A stretch of DNA of 64,000 bases from Flavobacterium sp. NRK F7 (GTDB lineage: Bacteria; Bacteroidota; Bacteroidia; Flavobacteriales; Flavobacteriaceae), in the NCBI RefSeq assembly GCF_024054195.1, contig NZ_JAMXLB010000001.1:2185085-2249084 (forward strand), in the 5' to 3' direction. The notes under the pieces are model-generated. The model made no database searches and was not told where the DNA came from. It worked only from the letters and a program-made list of their open reading frames with translations. The translations under genes and the position numbers were made by a program. This document shows positions 25,647 to 34,161 of this stretch, piece by piece; position 1 is the stretch's first letter; each line of letters begins with the position of its first letter.

Positions 25647-25684
25647 CAAATTTAAACAATTGTTTAAATTAAACGTTTGTTTAA
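25647..25684 (-). promoter_or_regulatory. Efflux operon promoter with two TetR-type operators
   Basis: The -7 box TAAATTTG (minus strand, 25647-25654) overlaps a perfect palindrome TTTAAACAATTGTTTAAA (25651-25668; symmetry extends to 25649-25670). A second, imperfect copy TTAAACGTTTGTTTAA is at 25669-25684. Both share TTAAAC-N4-GTTTAA and start 17 bases apart. The placement fits repressor binding by the adjacent TetR protein. Confidence 0.75.
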
Positions 25685-25750
25685 ATTCTCTTTAACAAAA
25701 AATTAACATTTTTTTAGGTAATGATAACTTTTTGAATGTATAGTATTGGT

Positions 25751-26515
25751 TTATTTTAGGCTCTTCACAAAATCTTTAATATTAGAAATAGGATTTTGAG
25801 CTAAAAACGTTATAAATGCGCTACCGATAATAGCACCTTTTTGATGTGTAGTTGCTTGAGTAAAAGTGGTAGTATCTTTTATACCAAAACCAACAATTTG
25901 GGGGTTATTCAACTGTAAACTTTCAATATGTTTAAAGTAATGGATTTGTTCTTCCCTAAATCCACTTTGACTGCCTGTTACCGAAGCAGAACTAACCATG
26001 TAAATGAAACTATCTGAAATGGAATCTATTTGCAAGATTCTTTCCTTGGAAGTTTGTGGTGTTATTAAAAAGATATTTTTTAGGTTGTATTTTTCGAATA
26101 AATTTTTATATTCATTTTCATAGACATATAAGGGTAAATCGGGGATAATGAGTCCGTCAATTCCTATTTGGTGACATTTTTGACAAAATTTTTCCATGCC
26201 AAATTGCATCATAGGATTGAAATAACCCATAATTAGTAATGGAATTTGGACCGTTTTACGAATGTCTTTTAATTGTTCAAAAAGTAGGGAAGTGGTCATT
26301 CCATTTGCAATGGCCTGCGTTGAACTTTCTTGAATTGTTGGTCCGTCTGCTAAAGGATCGGAAAAGGGCAAACCAATTTCAATCATATCCACACCATTTT
26401 GTTGTAATTCTTGAATAATAGAAACAGTATCATTTAGTTTAGGATATCCTGCTGTAAAATATATAGAAAGTAATTTTTTATTTTGTTGTAAACTTTGGTT
26501 TATTCTGTTCATCAT
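25751..26515 (-). CDS. trpA: Tryptophan synthase alpha chain
   Basis: A 254-residue TIM-barrel subunit that cleaves indole-3-glycerol phosphate to indole. DMIEIGLPFSDPLADGPTIQESS at about residues 39-61 contains the catalytic Glu and the conserved PFSDPLADGP, DGLIIPDLPL the second catalytic Asp, and YMVSSASVTGSQ the phosphate loop. It is the last gene of the trp operon, 52 bases after trpB. A -7-like box is not needed upstream. Confidence 0.96.
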   Translation of the reverse strand: MMNRINQSLQQNKKLLSIYFTAGYPKLNDTVSIIQELQQNGVDMIEIGLPFSDPLADGPTIQESSTQAIANGMTTSLLFEQLKDIRKTVQIPLLIMGYFNPMMQFGMEKFCQKCHQIGIDGLIIPDLPLYVYENEYKNLFEKYNLKNIFLITPQTSKERILQIDSISDSFIYMVSSASVTGSQSGFREEQIHYFKHIESLQLNNPQIVGFGIKDTTTFTQATTHQKGAIIGSAFITFLAQNPISNIKDFVKSLK

Positions 26516-26567
26516 ATTTTTGGTTTAAAAGTTTAAGGGTTAATTGTTTAAAAGGTTTAGCTAACAA

Positions 26568-27761
26568 TTAATCACTTAAATTAAAATAATCGATATAGGT
26601 ATTTAGATCTTTGTCTCCTCTTCCAGAAAGGTTTATCACCACAATGTCATCGGGTTGAAAGTTTTTTTTGTTTAATACAGCAAAAGCATGTGCCGATTCA
26701 ATGGCTGGAATAATACCTTCCATTTTCGATAAAGCTAATCCTGCTTCCATAGCATCAGCATCAGTTATGGCAATAAACTCTGCTCTGTTAGAGTCATGTA
26801 AATGCGCATGTAACGGACCAACACCAGGATAATCTAAACCAGCTGAAATAGAATATGGTTCGGTGATTTGACCGTCTTCTGTTTGCATTAAAAGTGTTTT
26901 ACTTCCATGTATAATTCCAATTTTACCTAAAACAGAAGTAGCTGCACTTTCACCAGAATCAACTCCATGGCCTGCCGCTTCAACAGCTATTAATTGTACG
27001 GATTCATTTTCTAAAAATTCAAAAAAGGCTCCAGCAGCATTACTACCTCCACCTACACAGGCAATCACATAATCTGGATTTTCTTTACCTTCTTGATCTT
27101 GAAGTTGGTTTTTGATTTCTTTCGAAATGACACTTTGAAAACGAGCTACCATGTCTGGATAAGGATGTGGCCCAACTACAGATCCAATAATGTAAAACGT
27201 ATCTACAGGATTGTTGATCCAGTCTCTAATTGCTTCGTTAGTTGCGTCTTTTAATGTTTTTGAACCAGAAGTTGCTGGTCGAACTATAGCACCTAACATT
27301 TTCATACGGGCTACATTGGGAGCTTGTCTTTGAATATCAATTTCTCCCATGTAAACGATACATTCCAATCCCATAAGAGCACATACTGTGGCAGTAGCCA
27401 CTCCATGTTGGCCAGCACCAGTTTCAGCAATAATTCTTTTCTTACCTAATCTTTTAGCCATTAGGATTTGACCAATGGTATTGTTTACTTTATGAGCACC
27501 AGTATGGCATAAATCTTCTCTTTTTAAGTAAATTTTTGTATGGTATTTTTCGGAGAGTCTTTTTGCAAAATAAAGTGGAGTAGGCCTTCCTACATATTGT
27601 TGTAATAAATGGTTGAATTCTTCCTGAAAGGAGGGTTCTGCCATTATTTTTAAATAGTTTTCTTTCAGTTCTTCCACATTTGGGTACAACATTTCTGGAA
27701 TAAATGCACCACCAAATTTTCCATAAAACCCCAATTCATTTACACTATATTTCGTTTTCAT
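26568..27761 (-). CDS. trpB: Tryptophan synthase beta chain
   Basis: A 397-residue PLP enzyme that condenses indole with serine. [20 protein letters not shown] near residues 85-104 contains the PLP Lys (HTGAHKVNN), [12 protein letters not shown] the substrate loop, and [16 protein letters not shown] the phosphate-binding Gly-rich loop. [18 protein letters not shown] is a TrpB1-type motif. Its start overlaps the 3' end of trpF by 17 bases, consistent with coupling. Confidence 0.97.
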   Translation of the reverse strand: MKTKYSVNELGFYGKFGGAFIPEMLYPNVEELKENYLKIMAEPSFQEEFNHLLQQYVGRPTPLYFAKRLSEKYHTKIYLKREDLCHTGAHKVNNTIGQILMAKRLGKKRIIAETGAGQHGVATATVCALMGLECIVYMGEIDIQRQAPNVARMKMLGAIVRPATSGSKTLKDATNEAIRDWINNPVDTFYIIGSVVGPHPYPDMVARFQSVISKEIKNQLQDQEGKENPDYVIACVGGGSNAAGAFFEFLENESVQLIAVEAAGHGVDSGESAATSVLGKIGIIHGSKTLLMQTEDGQITEPYSISAGLDYPGVGPLHAHLHDSNRAEFIAITDADAMEAGLALSKMEGIIPAIESAHAFAVLNKKNFQPDDIVVINLSGRGDKDLNTYIDYFNLSD

Positions 27762-28386
27762 ATAATCTTCTTTTTAATCGTTTTAGTTTTGAATAATTTT
27801 TAAATCCTTTCTTTTTTTCGAAGCGACTGTTTACATCTATTCCATGACAATATTTTGCATTTTCTGTACTTAGAAAAGATTTTATAGCATCGACGCTGGT
27901 TAGGCCAATTCCTCCACTTAAAAAAAAGGGTTTTTCTAAGGTATATTGCGAAAGCAAATCCCAATCAAATGAAATACCATTGCCACCTGGAAGTTTTCCT
28001 TTAGTATCAAAGAGAAAGTAATCGATATGAGGTTCGTAAGTCGTAAGTTGTTTAAAATCAAAATTTTCATCAACAGAAAAGGCCTTGATAACATCAACAC
28101 CATACGATTTTATTACTTCACAAAACTCTGGAGTTTCTGAACCGTGTAGTTGAACAACATCAAAAGTATAGTAATCAACAATACTCTTTATTTTTTCTTC
28201 CTCTTCGTCTACAAATACAGCCACTTTTTTAATAGGGCTAGGTACTTCTAAAATTTCATTGGTATCAAATTTTCGTTGGGATTTTTCCCAAAAAATAAAC
28301 CCTAAATAGTCTGGATGTAAAGTGCTAATATCTTGAATATTCTCAGGATATTTCATTCCACATATTTTTAATTTAATGTCTACCAT
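27745..28386 (-). CDS. trpF: Phosphoribosylanthranilate isomerase
   Basis: A 213-residue TIM barrel catalysing the Amadori rearrangement of phosphoribosylanthranilate. [12 protein letters not shown] holds the catalytic Cys (residue 9), [18 protein letters not shown] [10 protein letters not shown] the active-site strand, [17 protein letters not shown] the catalytic Asp region and [13 protein letters not shown] the phosphate loop. It is a separate gene and not fused to trpC. It overlaps trpC by 14 bases and trpB by 17. Confidence 0.96.
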   Translation of the reverse strand: MVDIKLKICGMKYPENIQDISTLHPDYLGFIFWEKSQRKFDTNEILEVPSPIKKVAVFVDEEEEKIKSIVDYYTFDVVQLHGSETPEFCEVIKSYGVDVIKAFSVDENFDFKQLTTYEPHIDYFLFDTKGKLPGGNGISFDWDLLSQYTLEKPFFLSGGIGLTSVDAIKSFLSTENAKYCHGIDVNSRFEKKKGFKNYSKLKRLKRRLYENEI

Positions 28387-29167
28387 TTGTAATTGTATTT
28401 ATAAATTCTTTTGCAGTAGCTCCTGGGTTATTGGTTTTCATAAAATGTTCGCCCATTAAAAAGCCTTGATAACCGTATTGTTGTAGTTCTTTAACCGCTT
28501 CTATGGAACTAATGCCACTTTCTGAAACTTTTACAAAGTTATCTGGAATTAAGGATGCTAATTCTTTACTATAATCTAAACTTACTTCAAATGTTTTTAA
28601 GTTTCGATTGTTTACACCAACCATGTCTAAACTGGGCATAATTGCTTTTTCTAATTCTTCGCGATTATGTACTTCTAACAATACTTCTAATGCTAAACTT
28701 TGTGCCAATTCCGATAATTGTTTTATTTCTTCTCTTGTTAAAACAGCAGCAATTAATAAAATAGTATCAGCTCCATACGCTTTAGCTTCAATAATTTGAT
28801 ATTCATCGACAATAAATTCTTTTCGTAATAAAGGAATCGTTACGGAAGCTTTTGCTAATAACAAATCATCTAAACTACCACCAAAATACTTGCCATCAGT
28901 TAAGACAGAAATTCCACAAGCACCAGCATTTTGATATCCAACAACAACTTCTTCAACTGTATGGGTATTATTAATCTCTGATTTCGATGGAGAACGACGT
29001 TTGTGTTCTGATATAATCCCTGATAAGCTGTTTTTAAGTAATTTGGACATCGAATACGTACGTTCGTTAAACAGAACAGAAGTTTCCAATTGAGTTATAG
29101 GAATAATGCTTTTTTTCAGTACTACTTCTCTTTTTTTATCGAGGATAATTTTATCAAGGATATTCAT
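28373..29167 (-). CDS. trpC: Indole-3-glycerol phosphate synthase
   Basis: A 264-residue TIM barrel that closes the indole ring. IISEHKRRSPSKSEIN (about 51-66) carries the catalytic Lys and the KxSPS motif, SVLTDGKYFGGSLDDL the next strand, LLRKEFIVDEYQI (about 113-125) the second Lys, and VGVNNRNLKTFEVSL and VSESGI the later phosphate-binding strands. It follows trpD by four bases and overlaps trpF. Confidence 0.96.
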   Translation of the reverse strand: MNILDKIILDKKREVVLKKSIIPITQLETSVLFNERTYSMSKLLKNSLSGIISEHKRRSPSKSEINNTHTVEEVVVGYQNAGACGISVLTDGKYFGGSLDDLLLAKASVTIPLLRKEFIVDEYQIIEAKAYGADTILLIAAVLTREEIKQLSELAQSLALEVLLEVHNREELEKAIMPSLDMVGVNNRNLKTFEVSLDYSKELASLIPDNFVKVSESGISSIEAVKELQQYGYQGFLMGEHFMKTNNPGATAKEFINTITNGRH

Positions 29168-29171
29168 GGTT

Positions 29172-30164
29172 TTATTTACTTATTTCAATTAGTCTTTTTA
29201 ATTTTTCAAAAGCTTTCCCACTATCTAAGCTTTCTTGCGCTTGCGAAAATGCGTCAGCAAAGCTATTTTTGTTAACGGTTTGTATGGCAATTGCTGCATT
29301 TACGCAAACAACGTTATTTTGTTCTTCTGAACCTTTTCCAGAAATTACATCATAGAATATTTGTGCGGCTTCATCTGTTGTATTTCCACCTTTTATTTTT
29401 TCTAATTCAATTGTGGGTAATTGAAAATCTTTTGGTTTTACAATATTTTCTGAAGTATTGGTTATAATCTTAACTTCATCCGTTAAAGAAACTTCATCAA
29501 AACCACTTAATCCATGAAGAATGCTATAATTAGTAGTTGTGTTTTGGTACAAATAAGCATACATTCGAGCTAATTCTAAACTAAAAACCCCTACCATTTG
29601 GTTTTTTGGAAAAGATGGATTTACCATGGGGCCTAACATGTTAAAGAAGGTTTTTACACCTAATTCTTTACGAATAGGTCCTACATTTTTCATGGCTGGG
29701 TGAAATAAAGGGGCATGAAGTATAGCGATGTTGGTTTCTTCGATAGATTGAGTTAAAAAAGCGATATCATTTGTAAATTTTACACCCATTTTCTCCATGA
29801 CGTTACTTGAACCAGAAATAGAAGAAACACCATAGTTCCCATGTTTGGCTACTTTAATTCCTGCACCAGCAACAATAAAAGAGGCTAAAGTTGAAATATT
29901 GAACGTATCTTTACCATCACCACCTGTCCCACATAAGTCAATCGTGTTGTAAGCAGAAAAATCAACAGGAATACACAATTCTAACAAAGCTTCTCTAAAC
30001 CCTGATAATTCTTCAATAGTAATGCTTCGCATCATGTAAACGGTTAAAAACGAGGCAATTTGACTGGCATTATAATTACCAGCGGATATATTAACTAATA
30101 CCTCTTTAGCTTCTGCTTTTGAAAGTATTTCGTGATTGATTAATCGATTTAATATTGTTTTCAT
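29172..30164 (-). CDS. trpD: Anthranilate phosphoribosyltransferase
   Basis: A 330-residue enzyme that transfers PRPP to anthranilate. DLCGTGGDGKDTFNISTLAS near residues 77-96 is the PRPP-binding GTGGD loop; KHGNYGVSSISGSSNVMEKMG holds the KHGN motif. It is separate from trpG and lies 117 bases after it; that gap contains a hairpin at 30233-30270. The length fits the family. Confidence 0.96.
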   Translation of the reverse strand: MKTILNRLINHEILSKAEAKEVLVNISAGNYNASQIASFLTVYMMRSITIEELSGFREALLELCIPVDFSAYNTIDLCGTGGDGKDTFNISTLASFIVAGAGIKVAKHGNYGVSSISGSSNVMEKMGVKFTNDIAFLTQSIEETNIAILHAPLFHPAMKNVGPIRKELGVKTFFNMLGPMVNPSFPKNQMVGVFSLELARMYAYLYQNTTTNYSILHGLSGFDEVSLTDEVKIITNTSENIVKPKDFQLPTIELEKIKGGNTTDEAAQIFYDVISGKGSEEQNNVVCVNAAIAIQTVNKNSFADAFSQAQESLDSGKAFEKLKRLIEISK

Positions 30165-30232
30165 AGTTGGTTTTGTGAGGGATACTTGAATAAATTTTAT
30201 AAAACAGTATATTTAATTCTAAAGGTTTTCAA

Positions 30233-30270
30233 CTGCTCTTGAAACAATCAAATAAGCGTTTCTTGAGCAG
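30233..30270 (-). other. Intra-operon hairpin between trpG and trpD
   Basis: Thirteen-base arms at 30233-30245 and 30258-30270 pair with two central T-T mismatches around a 12-base loop. There is no T-run after it in the direction of transcription, so it does not look like a terminator; it could be an mRNA-processing or stability element. Confidence 0.5.
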
Positions 30271-30281
30271 CCTTATATAGC

Positions 30282-30845
30282 TTAATTCTTCAACCAATTT
30301 TCAAGAATTTTTTTACCATTTGGCGTTAATACACTTTCAGGATGATATTGAACGCCTCTTACATCATAGGTTTTATGTTTCATAGACATAATTTGCCCGT
30401 TTTCATCAATGGAAGTAATAATCAACTCTTCTGGTAAATTTTCATTGGCCACAACCCAAGAATGGTAACGACCCACTTCAGTAATTTTGGGTAAATCTTG
30501 AAAAATGAAATCATCTTCTATTTGTGTAACTTGAGTAGCTACACCATGATATACTTTGTCTAAATTAATCAGTTTACCTCCAAAAACTTCACCAATGGCT
30601 TGTAAACCTAAACAAACTCCAAAGATACTTTTTGTAGGAGCATATTTTTTAATCACTGCTTTTAAAAGACCAGCTTCTTCTGGAATGCCAGGACCTGGAG
30701 ACAATACAATTTTATCGAATGATTCTAGTTCTTCCAGTTCAAATTCATCATTTCTGAATACGGTAACTTCTGCGTGTAAGTCTTCCAAATAATGTACTAA
30801 ATTATAAGTGAAGCTATCATAATTGTCGATTACTACTATTTTCAT
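30282..30845 (-). CDS. trpG: Anthranilate synthase component II (glutamine amidotransferase)
   Basis: A 187-residue class I glutamine amidotransferase that feeds ammonia to TrpE. VIDNYDSFTYNLVHYLEDL is the N-terminus, LSPGPGIPEEAG the oxyanion region, GVCLGLQAIGEVFGG (about 77-91) the nucleophile Cys, and VQYHPESVLTPNGKKIL (about 165-181) the catalytic His and Glu. It may also serve PabB, but its operon position favours tryptophan synthesis. Confidence 0.95.
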   Translation of the reverse strand: MKIVVIDNYDSFTYNLVHYLEDLHAEVTVFRNDEFELEELESFDKIVLSPGPGIPEEAGLLKAVIKKYAPTKSIFGVCLGLQAIGEVFGGKLINLDKVYHGVATQVTQIEDDFIFQDLPKITEVGRYHSWVVANENLPEELIITSIDENGQIMSMKHKTYDVRGVQYHPESVLTPNGKKILENWLKN

Positions 30846-30921
30846 ATGGTAGGTATTAAACGTTTAAAGGATTAAAAGTTTGAAAACTTGAGCAACACTT
30901 TTAATCTTAATTTTTTAATTA

Positions 30922-32322
30922 TTATATATTTTCAGCTAAATCCAACGCTTTTTGTAAGGCATTTAATTTATTATACACTTCTTGAGTTTCATTTTCTTCC
31001 AAAGAATCTGAAACAATACCAGCACCAGCTTGAAAGTACAAAGTGTGGTTTTTACTTAAGAAACTTCGTATCATAATAGCATGATTGAAATTACCTTTAA
31101 AATCCATGAATCCGATTGCGCCACCATAAAAACTTCTGTTTGTTTTTTCGATAGATTCGATTAATTCCATCGCTTTGTATTTTGGTGCACCACTTAAAGT
31201 TCCTGCTGGAAAAGTTTTTGCTACTAATTCCATAAAAGGATGATTGGGTTTTAGTTTTCCAGTTACTTTGGAAACCAAATGAATCACATGAGAAAAAAAT
31301 TGTACTTCTTTATATTTTTCTACTGTAACTTCTTCACAGCTTCTACTCAAATCATTGCGAGCTAGGTCTACCAACATCACATGTTCGCTATTTTCTTTAG
31401 TGTCTTCAGTTAATTTTTTGGCTAATTGAGCATCTTTTTCATCATTTCCTGTGCGTTTAAATGTTCCAGCAATGGGATGAATTTCTGCTAAATTATTTTT
31501 AATAACCAATTGAGCCTCTGGAGAAGAACCAAAAATTTTGAAATTTCCATAATCGAAATAAAATAAATACGGGGAAGGATTTATACTTCTCAAAGCGCGA
31601 TATACGTTAAACTCGTCTCCTTTAAAAGCCTGTGAAAATCTTCTGGATAAAACCAATTGAAATACATCACCTCGTTGACAATGTTTTTTAGCTTTGGTAA
31701 CATATTCTTTAAAATCGGAATCGGTTAAATTTGAAATTACGGTTCCTGATTTGGTAAAGGAAAAAGAAGCAAAATTTTTAGCTTGTAATAGTTGTTCGAT
31801 TTCAGCAATGTTAGTATCATTACTATAAGAATGACAAAAAATATAAGCCTCATTTTTAAAATGGTTAATTGCAATTATATTTTGGTAAACCGCATAATAA
31901 ATTTCTGGAATTTTATTTTCTAAAGATTTAGTTTCGATTTTAATACTTTCAAAATATGGTATGGCATCGTAAGCGATATATCCGAATAAACCTTGAGTAA
32001 TAAACTTAAAATTCGTTTCTTCAGTAATGAATCTTTTACAAAATTGTTCCATTTCATGGGCGACTTGTACAGATTCATCTATAGGAATAATTTCGGAATA
32101 CCCATCAGGGAATTGTGTTTCAATTTTTTGATTCTCTATTTTTATAGAAGCAATAGGATTAAAACAGACATAGGAAAAGCTATTGTCATTCCCATGATAA
32201 TCACTACTTTCAAGTAGAATACTATTTGGAAATCGATCTCTTATTTTCAAATACACACTTACTGGTGTTATAGTGTCTGCCAGAATTTGTTTAAAATGCG
32301 TTTTAAGTGGGTACGTTTTCAT
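30922..32322 (-). CDS. trpE: Anthranilate synthase component I
   Basis: A 466-residue chorismate-binding enzyme. SILLESSDY near residue 34 is the LLES motif that binds tryptophan for feedback inhibition. IAGTFKRTG, LVDLARNDLSR, FPAGTLSGAPKYKAMELI and AGAGIVSDSLEENE are the catalytic motifs; PAGTLSGAP distinguishes anthranilate synthase from isochorismate synthase. It is the first structural gene of the operon, preceded by a leader peptide and terminator, so it is controlled by both attenuation and feedback. Confidence 0.97.
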   Translation of the reverse strand: MKTYPLKTHFKQILADTITPVSVYLKIRDRFPNSILLESSDYHGNDNSFSYVCFNPIASIKIENQKIETQFPDGYSEIIPIDESVQVAHEMEQFCKRFITEETNFKFITQGLFGYIAYDAIPYFESIKIETKSLENKIPEIYYAVYQNIIAINHFKNEAYIFCHSYSNDTNIAEIEQLLQAKNFASFSFTKSGTVISNLTDSDFKEYVTKAKKHCQRGDVFQLVLSRRFSQAFKGDEFNVYRALRSINPSPYLFYFDYGNFKIFGSSPEAQLVIKNNLAEIHPIAGTFKRTGNDEKDAQLAKKLTEDTKENSEHVMLVDLARNDLSRSCEEVTVEKYKEVQFFSHVIHLVSKVTGKLKPNHPFMELVAKTFPAGTLSGAPKYKAMELIESIEKTNRSFYGGAIGFMDFKGNFNHAIMIRSFLSKNHTLYFQAGAGIVSDSLEENETQEVYNKLNALQKALDLAENI

Positions 32323-32350
32323 GGTTTACATTCATTTAAATTTTATAATA

Positions 32351-32384
32351 AAAAAAAAGGCTTGTCGTGATTGACAAGCCTTTT
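32351..32384 (-). terminator. trp operon attenuator (leader terminator)
   Basis: On the minus strand a 12-base stem (32373-32384 with 32355-32366) with a six-base loop is followed by eight or more T residues, 29 bases before the trpE ATG and 40 bases after the leader peptide stop. The loop and descending arm contain TCACGAC (minus strand, 32370-32364), complementary to GTCGTGA at the end of the leader ORF. Confidence 0.92.
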
Positions 32385-32424
32385 CTATGTATTTTGGTTT
32401 AAATTATACTATAGGAGGATTCTC

Positions 32425-32481
32425 TCACGACGTCTGACGTAAGTTGTTCCACCACCAAGTATTATTTAAAATTGTTTGCAT
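32425..32481 (-). CDS. trpL: trp leader peptide
   Basis: An 18-residue ORF, MQTILNNTWWWNNLRQTS, with three consecutive TGG codons at positions 9-11, located between a promoter and the terminator ahead of trpE. This is the classic layout of ribosome-mediated attenuation: stalling at the Trp codons when charged tRNA-Trp is scarce leaves the 3' part of the ORF free. The -7 box TACATTTG is 18 bases upstream. The peptide itself need have no function. Confidence is high because tandem Trp codons sit exactly where expected. Confidence 0.93.
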   Translation of the reverse strand: MQTILNNTWWWNNLRQTS

Positions 32482-32498
32482 CTTTTTATTGATTGGTA

Positions 32499-32531
32499 CA
32501 AATGTATTAAAATATTTTTTTTAAAACCAAA
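32499..32531 (-). promoter_or_regulatory. trp operon promoter
   Basis: Minus strand: -33 TTTG (32531-32528), 21-base spacer, -7 TACATTTG (32506-32499), 17 bases before the trpL ATG. Confidence 0.75.
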
Positions 32532-32574
32532 TAAAAGTTTAGAAATTATCTTACTTGTTTGGATGCGTTTGAAA

Positions 32575-33114
32575 TTATCTTTGATAATACATAACAATTG
32601 AAGCTTTTTCTATGGTGTTTTGCCACAAATAATACCCCACAATTTCTGCATTCGTATTTTGGTCTAAGCCTAATTTATCAGTTTTTAAAGCATGAATGGT
32701 AATAATGTAAGTATGTATTCCATGTTTTTCTGGTGGGCATGGACCTCCATAACCTTGGACTCCATAACTCGTTTTACTTTGAATAGCTCCTTTTGGAGTT
32801 AAGTTTAAACTTAAATTTCCTGTATTGCTAACTAATTCATTTACCGAATTTGGAATATCAAAAACAATCCAATGCCAAAAACCACTTCCGGTTGGAGCAT
32901 CAGGATCATACATGGTTATGGCAAAGCTTTTAGTTCCTTTTGGAGCATTTTTCCATGATAATTGCGGAGAAACATTTTCTCCAGTGCAACCAAATCCATT
33001 AAACTCTTGTTTTTTTGTTGATTGTCCACCAATTTCTTTGCTTTCTAGAGTAAATGTCTGTGCATAAGTGAAAAAAGTGCTAATTAAAAATAGGGTTACA
33101 ATTATTTTCTTCAT
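32575..33114 (-). CDS. YbhB/YbcL (PEBP) family protein, secreted
   Basis: A 179-residue protein with signal peptide MKKIIVTLFLISTFFTYAQ and the phosphatidylethanolamine-binding/Raf-kinase-inhibitor-like fold: FGCTGENVSPQLSWKNAPKG, ITMYDPDAPTGSGFWHWIVF (DPDAP motif, about 68-87) and GPCPPEKHGIHTYIITIHAL. Bacterial members bind anionic ligands and their roles are unclear. It has a -7 box TAATTTTG and stands between the trp leader and the AraC regulator. Confidence 0.92.
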   Translation of the reverse strand: MKKIIVTLFLISTFFTYAQTFTLESKEIGGQSTKKQEFNGFGCTGENVSPQLSWKNAPKGTKSFAITMYDPDAPTGSGFWHWIVFDIPNSVNELVSNTGNLSLNLTPKGAIQSKTSYGVQGYGGPCPPEKHGIHTYIITIHALKTDKLGLDQNTNAEIVGYYLWQNTIEKASIVMYYQR

Positions 33115-33137
33115 AATTTAAATATTTTGTTATAAAT

Positions 33138-33145
33138 CAAAATTA
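33138..33145 (-). promoter_or_regulatory. -7 promoter box for PEBP gene
   Basis: Minus-strand TAATTTTG, 24 bases upstream of the start at 33114. Confidence 0.4.
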
Positions 33146-33192
33146 AGTATACTATAATGGAAATAATTGTTCTATTTGTTCAAAAAATGTTG

Positions 33193-34068
33193 CTATAGGT
33201 TCATTTTTTGTAATTGGTATTGTTTGGGAGTGATGCCAAATTTATGTTTGAATGATTGTGTAAAACTTGATAGACTTTCGTATCCAATACTTGCATAGAC
33301 ATCTATGGGACGTTCTTTTTTATTGCGTAACATTTCTGCCGATTTTTCAAGTCTTTTTTCTTGTATCCATTTACTAGGAGAGGAACCATACAGTTTTTTA
33401 AATTCTCTTTTAAAAGTGGAAAGACTCATATGTGATAAAAAGGCAAGTTCTTCTAAGGTTAATTTTGAAAAAATATTATTTTCAACTATATTTTTTAAGC
33501 GAATATGGTGTTTTAGTAAAGTAGTATTATCTAAAAAAGATATAATTTCGCTACCGTTTTTTTGTGTCAAATAAAAAAGAATTTCTTCTAATTTGAGGGT
33601 GAAAAAGTCTTCAGTTAAGGATATTTCTGATTGTATTAATTGCTGTAATGAATTTACAAAGTTAGAAATAAATGCATCATAGGAGAAGATTTTAAATTTG
33701 CTTTCCATTTCAGGATTGCTCTGTTTTGTTATATTCTCTATGTGATATTTTTCTTTAAAATGAGTTATAAAACTATCTGAAAAGAAAAACAATAAACTAA
33801 CATACTTTTTATCTTCCGATAAGTTTTCAGACATTAAACAATTCCCAGACTTTGCAATTACAAAGTCTTTATTGGTAACTATTTTTGAATCATTTTCGTA
33901 ATACAATTCTTTGGAACCTTCTGTTAAAAAACTAATTAAATTAGCATTTAATTGTACCTTAGATTTATGTGAATGAGCTTCACTTGAAAAGGAATGCACA
34001 TATACATCAGGAACTTGATTGTTTTGGGTAAAATAATTAGGTAATTCTATTTTGCTCATTACTTCCAT
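33193..34068 (-). CDS. AraC-family transcriptional regulator
   Basis: A 291-residue regulator (or 288 from the ATG at 34059). The N-terminal two thirds form an AraC_binding_2/cupin-like sensor, with no signal peptide. The C-terminal double HTH is SKLTLEELAFLSHMSLSTFKREFKKLYGSSPSKWIQ followed by RPIDVYASIGYESLSSFTQSFKHKFGITPKQY, the classic second-helix motif. Targets are unknown; the PEBP gene just downstream on the same strand is a candidate partner. Confidence 0.9.
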   Translation of the reverse strand: MEVMSKIELPNYFTQNNQVPDVYVHSFSSEAHSHKSKVQLNANLISFLTEGSKELYYENDSKIVTNKDFVIAKSGNCLMSENLSEDKKYVSLLFFFSDSFITHFKEKYHIENITKQSNPEMESKFKIFSYDAFISNFVNSLQQLIQSEISLTEDFFTLKLEEILFYLTQKNGSEIISFLDNTTLLKHHIRLKNIVENNIFSKLTLEELAFLSHMSLSTFKREFKKLYGSSPSKWIQEKRLEKSAEMLRNKKERPIDVYASIGYESLSSFTQSFKHKFGITPKQYQLQKMNL

Positions 34069-34110
34069 TTAGAAGTTAAAATTACAAAAAGAAAATGTTT
34101 TTAAAAGGTC

Positions 34111-34146
34111 AAAGAAAAAGCCCAAAATATTTTGGGCTTTTTCTTT
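34111..34146 (-). terminator. Terminator of the MarR-nitroreductase-YceI operon
   Basis: A 17-base perfect stem (34111-34127 with 34130-34146), core AAGCCCAAAA / TTTTGGGCTT, with an A/T-rich base, 3' of the YceI gene. Confidence 0.88.
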
Positions 34147-34161
34147 TTCATAGTTTGTGAA

